Position numbers and translations under genes: made by a program. Below the pieces are notes generated by a model, which searched no databases, was not told the DNA's origin, and saw nothing but the letters and a program-made list of their open reading frames with translations. From Pelobacter sp. UBA6093 (lineage in GTDB: Bacteria; Desulfobacterota; Desulfuromonadia; Desulfuromonadales; Syntrophotaleaceae), in the NCBI GenBank assembly GCA_002435955.1, contig DIWZ01000030.1, forward strand, positions 109,565 through 125,425: a stretch of 15,861 nt of DNA, written 5' to 3'. Shown here one piece after another: positions 1 to 6,019 of this stretch (position 1 is the first letter of the stretch; the number at the start of each line of letters is the position of its first letter).

Positions 1-696
1 TGGCTTTGCCTTTTCGGAGATCATTACCATTGCAATTTACGTTATCCCATTGAGCAAAGATTGTTCCAGACGTTGTTATGACTTCGTCATTTTTTCCGGT
101 TCTACCTATACTAAACAGTTAAGTCCCATGCGATACTCAGTTTTTCTGATAGAATAAATTTTTCTTATCATTTAATTCAGCGACGGCTAAATATTTGCCA
201 CAACCGCCCCCTAATTGATCCTCCTGGAGGTAAAAACCAATAATCACCATGGTTTGTCGATACCTAAGTTTTTCTTGAACTCGAAGAAAGAGTTGAATGT
301 CAAATCATATAGTCCACTTCTCACCAACCGTTTACATCAACGGACGGTGACGCATCATGTCCTTGCAGTCAGCCATTTACCGCAAATACAAACAGTGTGA
401 CACTAACCGTCACTTGATTTAGTTATTTTCCGAAATTCTTATATTTCTCTTACAGGATTGTCTGAAATATAGGAATGCAGCATGCAAAACCACTGGATAA
501 GGAACGTATTGAATGGCTGAATCGCACGATCATTCAATAGCTTCCTGCAATTGGCAACTGATTGTTATGCAGTTTGTTGCTGTATTTAAATGATATGTAG
601 ATTAATTTATTATCTGTCGTTTATTGGAGATTGGCAGCTCGAGAAATGATAAATCGCAACATTGAAAGGATTCCTCCCTGACCGTCTCCGCATGGC
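1..696. other. AT-rich stretch without a supportable gene
   Basis: This stretch is visibly richer in A and T than the GC-rich remainder of the window. Stop codons are frequent in all frames. The longest open frame (215-400, plus, TTG start) has no recognisable motif and no convincing ribosome binding site. A perfect 9-bp inverted repeat (TATTGAATG at 507-515, CATTCAATA at 531-539) encloses a 15-nt loop. A weak AT hairpin followed by six T's is at 78-95 and could end a plus-strand transcript entering from the left. No RNA gene was recognised. It could be eroded foreign DNA or a long intergenic region. Confidence 0.6.
507..539. repeat. 9-bp perfect inverted repeat
   Basis: TATTGAATG at 507-515 pairs perfectly with CATTCAATA at 531-539 around a 15-nt loop. 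No run of T follows on either strand, so it is not a standard intrinsic terminator. It could be an operator or a structural remnant within the AT-rich stretch. Confidence 0.4.
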
Positions 697-1467
697 TCAT
701 CCGCTCAAGCACTTCGCCACCTCCCGAAAATAAGCGTCAAGGTCGCCATCCACAAAGTGACGGTGGTGCGACGGCGGCAGCAGCACTGTCCCGCGATTGA
801 CGATTACGGTGGTGGCTTGAGTCTGATACGGGAGGAACGAGGCCGGGGTGACCTGAAGGGAGGAGCCGAGCACCAGCAGCAAGTCGCACCCTGCCACCAG
901 CTGCTCCGCCGCCGGGAAATAGTCGACCATCTCGCCGAAAAACACGATGTCGGGCTTGAGCACGTCGTTGCAGGCGGGGCACAGGGCCAGTGGGGGTGTG
1001 GGGCTGGTGGCCATGGCCTGCTCCCACCAGGCGTAGGTGAGGTCTGCGTACCGTTTTCCGCAGCCCGTGCAGGTAGCGGAGCGATAGGAGCCGTGCAATT
1101 CGATGACCTTCCGGCTGCCGGCCAGTTGGTGCAGGATGTCGATATTCTGCGTGATCACCCCGGTCAGACATCCCGCCTGCTCCAGTTCGGCCAGCCAGCG
1201 ATGGGTGAAGGTCGGCTGTATGTCTTTCACCGTGTCGACGAAATCCCGCGAGAATTCGTAAAAATACCCGGGGCTGCGCCGAAACCAGCCGATCTCGAAG
1301 ACCTTCTCGGGATCGTAGCGCCGGGTCACATACAACCCTTGCGGCCCCCGGAAATCCGGGATGCCCGCCGCCGTGGAGATGCCGGCACCGGACAGGGCAA
1401 CAGCCGAGCGGGCCTGGCGGATCAATTCGGCGCAACGCGCCGGTTCAAGTGATGGGGATTTTTGCAT
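697..1467 (-). CDS. Sir2-family NAD-dependent protein deacylase (sirtuin)
   Basis: Sirtuins remove acyl groups from lysine side chains using NAD, giving nicotinamide and O-acyl-ADP-ribose in the cytoplasm. The 256-residue product shows the family motifs in order: GAGIST (27-32) and GIPDFRG for NAD binding, TQNID (106-110), the HG catalytic histidine (H125), four zinc cysteines as two pairs (C133/C136 and C163/C166), FFGE, and GSSLQV (201-206). Length is normal for a bacterial single-domain sirtuin. The ATG at 1467 is preferred over an upstream ATG at 1485 because GAGAGGGG lies at a good distance before it. The class III YxxR desuccinylase signature is not clear (Tyr70 and Arg74 are spaced one residue too far), so acetyl-lysine is the safer substrate guess. 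It stands alone, ~280 bp downstream of rpsD. Confidence 0.93.
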   Translation of the reverse strand: MQKSPSLEPARCAELIRQARSAVALSGAGISTAAGIPDFRGPQGLYVTRRYDPEKVFEIGWFRRSPGYFYEFSRDFVDTVKDIQPTFTHRWLAELEQAGCLTGVITQNIDILHQLAGSRKVIELHGSYRSATCTGCGKRYADLTYAWWEQAMATSPTPPLALCPACNDVLKPDIVFFGEMVDYFPAAEQLVAGCDLLLVLGSSLQVTPASFLPYQTQATTVIVNRGTVLLPPSHHRHFVDGDLDAYFREVAKCLSG

Positions 1468-1497
1468 CGACGGCACCCCTCTCATTCACAACCTTGA

Positions 1498-1643
1498 CTC
1501 ACGCGAAGCCGCGAAGACGCGAAATCCCGATTCATAAACAAACCTCAGAGACCCAGGACCAAACCGACCATGGATACAATTCCCGCAAGGCCTTCAACGT
1601 TCCGCATAGCCCCTCCTTCGCGTTCTTCGCGGCTTCGCGTGAG
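1498..1643. repeat. Inverted pair of CGAAG-rich arms
   Basis: The left arm (1498-1523, beginning CTCACGCGAAG) and the right arm (1617-1643, ending CTTCGCGTGAG) are reverse complements over 26 bp apart from one extra T in the right arm. About 93 bp lie between them. The arms are built from CGAAG-containing units of 8-9 bp. A related arrangement lies at 9217-9334. The pair fills most of the gap between the sirtuin and rpsD and could fold into a long hairpin. It looks like a dispersed intergenic repeat. Confidence 0.75.
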
Positions 1644-1747
1644 ACATAACTAACAATTTCTCCTCAACATAGATCCACGACGAAGGGGAAGTCAACCGAA
1701 ACGGTCATGAATTGCGAAGTATGGAGCATCCTCAAGGGGCTGGTCAT

Positions 1748-2377
1748 TTATTTCGAATAAAGTTCGACGATCAGCCGTTCCTCGAAAACCGGGGTGGTCA
1801 TCTCTGCCCGCACCGGCAGGGTCTTGAACACGCCACGGTAATGGTCGCGGTCGATCTCGATCCATGAGGGGTACCCCCGGCGCGCGGCGGCTGCCAGGTT
1901 TTCGTTGATACGCGGCAGTTTACGGCTTTTCTCCCGCAACTCGATAACGTCGCCCGGGCGCAGCTGGCTGGAGGGGATGTTGAGCTTATGCCCGTTGACC
2001 AAGAAGTGTCCGTGACTGACGAGTTGGCGGGCTTCGGCGTGGGTGGACCCGAAACCGAGGCGATAGACGAGACTGTCGAGACGCCTCTCAAGAAGGATCA
2101 GCAGGTTTTCTCCGGTGACCCCTTTCATCCGATCGGCCTGTTCGAACAGGCTACGGAACTGCTTCTCCCGCAGCCCGTAGGCCTGGCGCATCTGCTGCTT
2201 CTCCCGCAGCTGCTTGTTGTACTCGGTCTCCTTGCCCCGCCGCGTCCCGTGCTGCCCCGGCGGGTAGTCGCGGCGCTGGATGCCGCATTTACCGGAAAGC
2301 GACCTGTCCCCTTTCAGGTACAGGCATTGGCCGGCCCGACGACACAGTCGGCAGCTCGGCCCCGTATAACGTCCCAT
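1748..2377 (-). CDS. rpsD: 30S ribosomal protein S4
   Basis: S4 is a primary 16S rRNA-binding protein that nucleates assembly of the 30S body. The 209-residue product has the expected length and full S4 architecture: MGRYTGP start, YPPGQHG (about 38-44), LREKQ, LLERRLDSLVYRLGF (about 95-109), and the S4 RNA-binding fold with ARQLVSHGHFLVNG (about 114-127), ending in VELYSK. The second of two consecutive ATGs (2377) is chosen because AAGGAGG sits 6 nt before it and because S4 proteins begin MGRY. Cysteines 9, 12 and 31 match zinc ligands of the Cys-containing S4 type, but the position of the fourth ligand (26) is Ser, and there is an extra Cys18. The gene is outside any ribosomal-protein operon, so it may be a second S4 copy or a relocated one. 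Confidence 0.95.
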   Translation of the reverse strand: MGRYTGPSCRLCRRAGQCLYLKGDRSLSGKCGIQRRDYPPGQHGTRRGKETEYNKQLREKQQMRQAYGLREKQFRSLFEQADRMKGVTGENLLILLERRLDSLVYRLGFGSTHAEARQLVSHGHFLVNGHKLNIPSSQLRPGDVIELREKSRKLPRINENLAAAARRGYPSWIEIDRDHYRGVFKTLPVRAEMTTPVFEERLIVELYSK

Positions 2378-2720
2378 CATGGACCTCCTTCCATCCGGGT
2401 TAAACTATCAGATTACTTGATTATTTTACTCCCCTTTACGGAAAAAACCTACCCCGGCAAGACATCTGATCCTGCGGGATGTACGCACAGACCGCTGGCA
2501 ATCCCAAGCGGCCTACGACCGATTGAAGAGCAGGCTTCACCAAAACAGGGGACATATAAATGGTTGTCGGTTTTCTCTGAATATTCTGTGACCTTGGCGA
2601 GGGAAGAGAGCGGATGGTGACTATGAGTAGTTGATCCGGCGGTTGGGGTTTTTGGCCAAGGGAGTCATCCCCTGTATCCCTGTGAAAATGTTCTTTTGCC
2701 ACGGGCAGGCTTCTGCGAAA
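2378..2720. other. Intergenic region upstream of rpsD
   Basis: No gene is supported here. Apart from the AAGGAGG ribosome binding site just before rpsD, this is the minus-strand rpsD leader. S4 often represses its own mRNA through a leader structure, but no recognisable version was found. The open frames crossing this region show no motif and are shadows. Confidence 0.5.
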
Positions 2721-2723
2721 CGG

Positions 2724-2762
2724 ACAAAAAAACAGGGGGAGAGCGTTGCCGCCCTCCCCCCG
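2724..2762 (-). terminator. Intrinsic terminator of the secreted-protein gene
   Basis: On the minus strand a GC-rich stem (GGGGGAG ... CTCCCCC with a short interior loop) is followed by TGTTTTTTT. It lies only a few bases after the stop codon of the gene at 2770-3243, separating that gene from rpsD. Confidence 0.85.
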
Positions 2763-2769
2763 TGCTGAA

Positions 2770-3243
2770 TCAATCTCTATATTTTTTCCCCTTGCCGTTA
2801 CCACGTCCGTGCCGGCGATCATCGTCATGGTCATCGGCATAATAGCCTCTGCCCTTGTAATGATGCTTATCCTTTTTGTAGCGGACATATTCTACGTCCC
2901 GAACATGGATGATGTCAGCGTAGCGCCTTTTGGCCAGGCCGGGGGGCAGGTGCTTGCGCCTGACACCCTGCCAGGGGCCGTTATAGCTATGGCTGCGGTA
3001 CCAGCGATCACCTCTGCAGACATAGTAGTCGCCATGAACCATGAACATGTCGTAAGGCACCCCTACGGCGACATGAAAGTCGAGTTCGGCGGGAGCGAGA
3101 AACACTGGTCGTTGATGCACCACAATCGGTGGCTCGGGATGGTTGCCGATGTGCATGTCGAGATTGAACCCGACATTGGCTGCCTGGGCAGCGGGGGCGC
3201 CCAGCAGGGCAGCGGCCAGCAAGAGAAAAACGAATCGTTTCAT
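2770..3243 (-). CDS. Small secreted protein with a His/Asp/Lys/Gly-rich tail, function unknown
   Basis: The 157-residue product begins with a clear signal peptide: MKRF, a hydrophobic run (about 5-14), then APAAQA before the probable cleavage at about residue 21. The mature part contains a Tyr/Trp-rich module (GDYYVCRGDRWYRS, then YNGPW, then KHLPPGLAKRRY). It ends in a charged tail rich in His, Asp, Lys, Arg and Gly (KKDKHHYKG, DDHDDDRRHGRG) that could bind metal ions or polyanions. The ATG at 3243 is chosen over the longer frame because AGGAG stands 8 nt before it and the signal peptide starts there. The gene is monocistronic with its own terminator. A periplasmic metal-related role is only a guess from composition. 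No specific family is claimed. Confidence 0.8.
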   Translation of the reverse strand: MKRFVFLLLAAALLGAPAAQAANVGFNLDMHIGNHPEPPIVVHQRPVFLAPAELDFHVAVGVPYDMFMVHGDYYVCRGDRWYRSHSYNGPWQGVRRKHLPPGLAKRRYADIIHVRDVEYVRYKKDKHHYKGRGYYADDHDDDRRHGRGNGKGKKYRD

Positions 3244-3488
3244 GTCTGCTACTCCTTGGTCAATACAGTGAGATAAACAACTTCTTTTAATCAGCATGAT
3301 CCATGCCATCGCCAGCCAGCGGGGTTCTGGTCGGTGATTTTGTATGTAAAGACGTTATCTCTGGCAATAGGTTTACCTGGAGTTGCAGAATTTTATTATT
3401 CGCCGAACCCCGGTTCGGATTTCTCTACGGGTGTAAAGGCGAAATTTCTAGTTCAAATTCAAGTTCGCCGGTCCCGGCCGGCAGCCGG

Positions 3489-3522
3489 GTTACTTTCTTT
3501 GCAAGGCCCCTAAGAAAGTAAC
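3489..3522. repeat. Left hairpin of the repeat element
   Basis: GTTACTTTCTT (3489-3499) pairs perfectly with AAGAAAGTAAC (3512-3522) across a 12-nt loop. The stem shares TTACTTT/AAAGTAA with the right hairpin at 3930-3961. Confidence 0.8.
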
Positions 3523-3929
3523 CAAAGAAATGGCCTAAAATCTGGCTTCGCCGTTATGTCTGGCGCGAGGTTGGTTGCGTCGGGGCACTATGGCTGCCAA
3601 TGACAGTCGGCGCGTCTGCGGTCGGCGCATGTGCCGGCAGAGGTGTTTCTCGCAGATCGCAGCACAGCTGTTGCCGGCACCGGCGCTGCTGGCTCGGGTA
3701 CACCTACCCCCGGTTTTGCTTGAGATGTGGCTTGTGGTTTGGGTTACGCTTTCCACCCAACAACACCTTGCTGCCCGCCTCGCAATAAGCACAACGGCTG
3801 TCCCTAACGATGAACTTGCGCAAGAGAAACAGTTCAGGGAAACCAGCGGCAGGACGGATCGGCGCCATCGTCGTGGAATCCGCCATCCTTCGCGACCACA
3901 TCGCCCCCCGCAGGGGAAGCCACTTTTTG

Positions 3930-3961
3930 CTTACTTTTTGTTGGCTTGGACAAAAAGTAAG
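3930..3961. repeat. Right hairpin of the repeat element
   Basis: CTTACTTTTTGT (3930-3941) pairs perfectly with ACAAAAAGTAAG (3950-3961) over an 8-nt loop. Its outer half is also present at the right edge of the window in the inverted second copy. Confidence 0.85.
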
Positions 3962-3995
3962 GCGCCGGGCGGGGGCGCGACCCCGCGGTCTTGAA

Positions 3996-4037
3996 GTACC
4001 GAGGGCTGAGTGCTGAGTGCCGAGTGCCGAGTGCCGA
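3996..4037 (+). repeat. Heptamer tandem array 1
   Basis: Six in-phase 7-bp units can be read: GTACCGA, GGGCTGA, GTGCTGA, then GTGCCGA three times. It closes the repeat element, 86 bp beyond the stop codon of the membrane-protein gene at 4124-4750. The units share a pattern (roughly G-K-G-M-Y-G-A) with arrays at 11811-11866 and 15786-15820. Confidence 0.85.
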
Positions 4038-4123
4038 ATGTTAAAGTTTACAATCTTAACTTCGCCGGTCCCCCACCAACATCCCACCCTAATCCGTCGC
4101 CATGAACCGACAGCGGTGACAGT

Positions 4124-4750
4124 TCAGGGTCGTATGAAATGCAACCACAGCATTGCCACCAGCGCGGCATAGCAAAGAAAAGTAGCCAGCAGCGAACCGG
4201 ACCAGAACTTGAAGGCGGTGCCGAAGGTCGACTTGAGACGTGGCACCAGCCCCCCTTTGAGGTCGATGGACCAGAGCTCGTCGAGCAAAAGATGGCCCAG
4301 CCCGGCCGCCAGTGCCACCAGGCCGGCGGCCAGGGACAAAGCTGGGCCGAACGGTCGGGTCGCCTGCATGCTGAGAAGGGCCCACAGGCCGACAAAGGGC
4401 ACGCTGTGCATGATGCCACGATGCACGGTAAGTCGGGTAAAAATGACAAACAGCAGTGTTACCAGACCGAAGGCCACACCGGCACGAACGGCGATCTCGG
4501 CCTGCGGCAGCCCCTGGTTCAGACAATCGCTCAGCACCGTGCCGACAACAGCCAGGCCGACACCGGCCTTGAGGATCATCAGTGGCCGGCTGGTATCGCT
4601 GTCGAGATCGGGAGCCAGCCCGGCTGCGATTCCGCAGGCCAGCAGCAAAGGTTGTTGGGCATGCGGAATGCTGCCGACCATGGCGGTGGTGCCGGCCAGC
4701 AGGACGGCCATGGCGATGCCGGCGGCGGAGTGGGTTTTATGTCCGGCCAT
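4124..4750 (-). CDS. YdjM/DUF457-type inner-membrane protein (putative metal-dependent hydrolase)
   Basis: The 208-residue product has MAGHKTH at the start, then about four to five hydrophobic segments (about 10-26, 34-47, 58-74, 88-105, 138-152). It shows the conserved polar motifs of the YdjM/DUF457 family: H4/H7, GLAPDLDSD (44-52), HRGIMHS (110-116), and GHLLLDEL (152-159), whose His and Asp residues suggest a metal site in or near the membrane. E. coli YdjM is a DNA-damage-induced member, but the enzymatic role of the family is unproven. The ATG at 4750 has AAGGA 7 nt before it. The frame stays open far upstream, but that part overlaps the SprT-like gene in another frame and lacks the family's start. 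It is probably transcribed alone or with the SprT-like gene 259 bp upstream. Confidence 0.82.
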   Translation of the reverse strand: MAGHKTHSAAGIAMAVLLAGTTAMVGSIPHAQQPLLLACGIAAGLAPDLDSDTSRPLMILKAGVGLAVVGTVLSDCLNQGLPQAEIAVRAGVAFGLVTLLFVIFTRLTVHRGIMHSVPFVGLWALLSMQATRPFGPALSLAAGLVALAAGLGHLLLDELWSIDLKGGLVPRLKSTFGTAFKFWSGSLLATFLCYAALVAMLWLHFIRP

Positions 4751-5009
4751 GAGGATATCCTTGCTCTTGAATCCTGTATTAAAAGTAAATCCACGCAGTT
4801 GAAAAATGAAAAACTCAATCTCACGCTCGTTCACCTTGCTCGCTATAACCGCAAAGGAGGGCAATACCGGTATTCTTAGCGACTTTTCGGCTTGAGCGAT
4901 TGAAAGGGGCGGGCGTGAGATGCTTTTCAATGCTTGTGGGAAAGGTCGAACCCCGCGTGGGAGATTCTTATCAATCGGGAGGTTGCAAAGGAAAGACCAA
5001 AAGTGGAAT

Positions 5010-5897
5010 CTAATCCGGGTGCCCGGGCTTGTTTTGTTGCTCCCAACGCTCCTGCGTATAGGTCTGGTAGACAACTTCCCCCTTGCACTGCCGGCACACC
5101 ACGTTGCGCCTTCGGCGTTCGGCGGGGGCGCTCCAGCAGCCGTTGCGACAACTGACGATGTAGCGCGGCGGCGCAAAGCGCAGCTCATGGCAGCGCTGGC
5201 CGCTGCTGCCAAGCTCGATGGCTTTGGCTTTCCATACGGTGTCGTGGTTATGGCGCGGACCAACCAGGGCGTGAGCGATTTCGTGCAGCAGGGTGTCGAG
5301 GATTTCAGCCTCGGGGGCGTTGCGCGCCAGGTGGCGGGACAGAGTGATGGTTTTACGGTCGTTCTGGCAACTGCCGGCGCGGCGGGTGGCATCGTCGAAG
5401 GCGAAGCGCCAGTCCTTCAGGCCATGGCGCTTTAGAAGTCCCACGCCCTGTGCCTCGATAGCGGCCAGCAGCAAGGTATCATCTGACGCCTCGTCAGGTT
5501 TTGCCGCGCCAGTGGCGTCGCGCACCAGCAGTTCATAGGGCACCCGGTACTCGTCGCCATGCTCGCTCACCACCAGCGCACGTCGGGGATTGAGCCGCGC
5601 AATGCGGCCGATGACGGTTTGCGCCCGGAAACGGAACCTGACCCGGTCCTCGACGTTGAACCGCACGGCGTCGGCACCGGTCACCGGCAGTTCGACGGTC
5701 GGCGGCGGCACGACCGGCGGGGCGGCGCACAGCGGCAGCAGCCGGTCGCGGCTGACCTGATAACTGCGACGGTCATCGCCAAGGATAAACACCTGGTGAC
5801 GGTCGGCGCGCGCCACGATGCCGGTCAGCTCGCGGCCCTGATGAAAAAAGCGCACCGGTTCGCCGATTTTGGCAGACAGCTTGCCTGGTCTGATCAT
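5010..5897 (-). CDS. SprT-like zinc metalloprotein with duplicated N-terminal module
   Basis: The 295-residue product carries a SprT-like metallopeptidase domain (about 140-245) with the zinc motif HEIAH (205-209) and a following GPRHNHDTVW (H216 or H218 as third ligand). A C-terminal zinc ribbon follows (C250, C254, C268, C271). The SprT/Spartan fold includes proteases acting on DNA-bound proteins; bacterial members are mostly uncharacterised. Residues ~12-56 and ~79-126 look like two copies of one small beta-rich module (VRFxxxG/AxxxxGxxAR...Y.V....L), separated by a Pro-rich linker (60-71). The ATG at 5897 has GGAG 7 nt upstream. The frame extends further, but only by overlapping the acyl-CoA synthetase gene. 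The duplicated module is the odd part and might bind nucleic acid or protein. Confidence 0.85.
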   Translation of the reverse strand: MIRPGKLSAKIGEPVRFFHQGRELTGIVARADRHQVFILGDDRRSYQVSRDRLLPLCAAPPVVPPPTVELPVTGADAVRFNVEDRVRFRFRAQTVIGRIARLNPRRALVVSEHGDEYRVPYELLVRDATGAAKPDEASDDTLLLAAIEAQGVGLLKRHGLKDWRFAFDDATRRAGSCQNDRKTITLSRHLARNAPEAEILDTLLHEIAHALVGPRHNHDTVWKAKAIELGSSGQRCHELRFAPPRYIVSCRNGCWSAPAERRRRNVVCRQCKGEVVYQTYTQERWEQQNKPGHPD

Positions 5898-5967
5898 GGG
5901 CTGACTCCGGGGATGCGGGACGGAAACGCCCTGAAGTCTGCCAGAAGGCTCACATTTTGGCAAGTGC

Positions 5968-6019
5968 CAAGGTCCCTTCGCGCAACTCCACGATCCGCTA
6001 CCGGGCTCAGGGAACCTTG
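5968..6019 (-). terminator. Stem-loop at the 3' end of the fatty-acid cluster
   Basis: CAAGGTCCCT (5968-5977) pairs with AGGGAACCTTG (6009-6019) with one bulged base, across ~31 nt. The stem begins at the stop codon of the acyl-CoA synthetase gene. No T-run follows, so it would be a processing or stabilising hairpin rather than a classic intrinsic terminator. Confidence 0.3.

Larger units (their letters stand above)
3464..4072. repeat. ~600-bp non-coding repeat element bounded by 12-bp direct repeats
   Basis: TTCGCCGGTCCC occurs at 3464-3475 and again at 4061-4072. Between these lie, in order: a hairpin with stem GTTACTTTCTT/AAGAAAGTAAC (3489-3522); ~400 bp without coding signal; a second, similar hairpin with a perfect 12-bp stem (3930-3961); a GC hairpin GCGGGG/CCCCGC (3969-3986); and a heptamer array (3996-4037). 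A sequence matching 3955-4002 at 47 of 48 positions lies inverted at 15814-15861, which shows that at least this end is repeated. The interior resembles no transposase, so it may be a non-autonomous (MITE-like) element or an intergenic repeat. Confidence 0.65.
3244..4123. other. 880-bp gene-free region holding a repeat element
   Basis: The first ~220 bp (3244-3463) hold the upstream region of the secreted-protein gene and a short hairpin (CCGAACC/GGTTCGG, 3403-3418). The rest is the repeat element, listed separately. Open frames in this stretch have no recognisable domain, lack convincing ribosome binding sites and run through the hairpins, so none is called. Confidence 0.6.

Noticed and set aside
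78..95. Hairpin ATGAC/GTCAT followed by T's as a terminator
   Set aside because: The stem is only 5 bp and AT-rich, and no upstream gene is visible in the window.
215..400. Open frame of 61 codons in the AT-rich left end
   Set aside because: It has a TTG start, no good ribosome binding site at a usable distance and no recognisable motif.
757..1452. Long plus-strand open frame opposite the sirtuin gene
   Set aside because: It is antisense to a gene with complete sirtuin motifs, and its translation has no domain; it is a by-product of GC-rich codon use.
2381..2460. Candidate promoter boxes before rpsD on the minus strand
   Set aside because: The best pairs of boxes match the consensus poorly or have wrong spacing.
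3403..3430. GGTTCG sequence resembling a tRNA T-arm
   Set aside because: No acceptor stem, anticodon arm or D-arm could be placed around it.
3535..3994. Several open frames inside the repeat element
   Set aside because: They run through hairpins and repeat arrays on both strands, and none resembles a transposase or any family.
3996..4037. Heptamer array as a CRISPR
   Set aside because: Units are 7 bp with no spacers and no cas genes are present.
4751..5392. Upstream extension of the membrane-protein frame
   Set aside because: It overlaps the SprT-like gene in another frame, and the internal ATG at 4750 has a proper ribosome binding site and the family's N-terminus.
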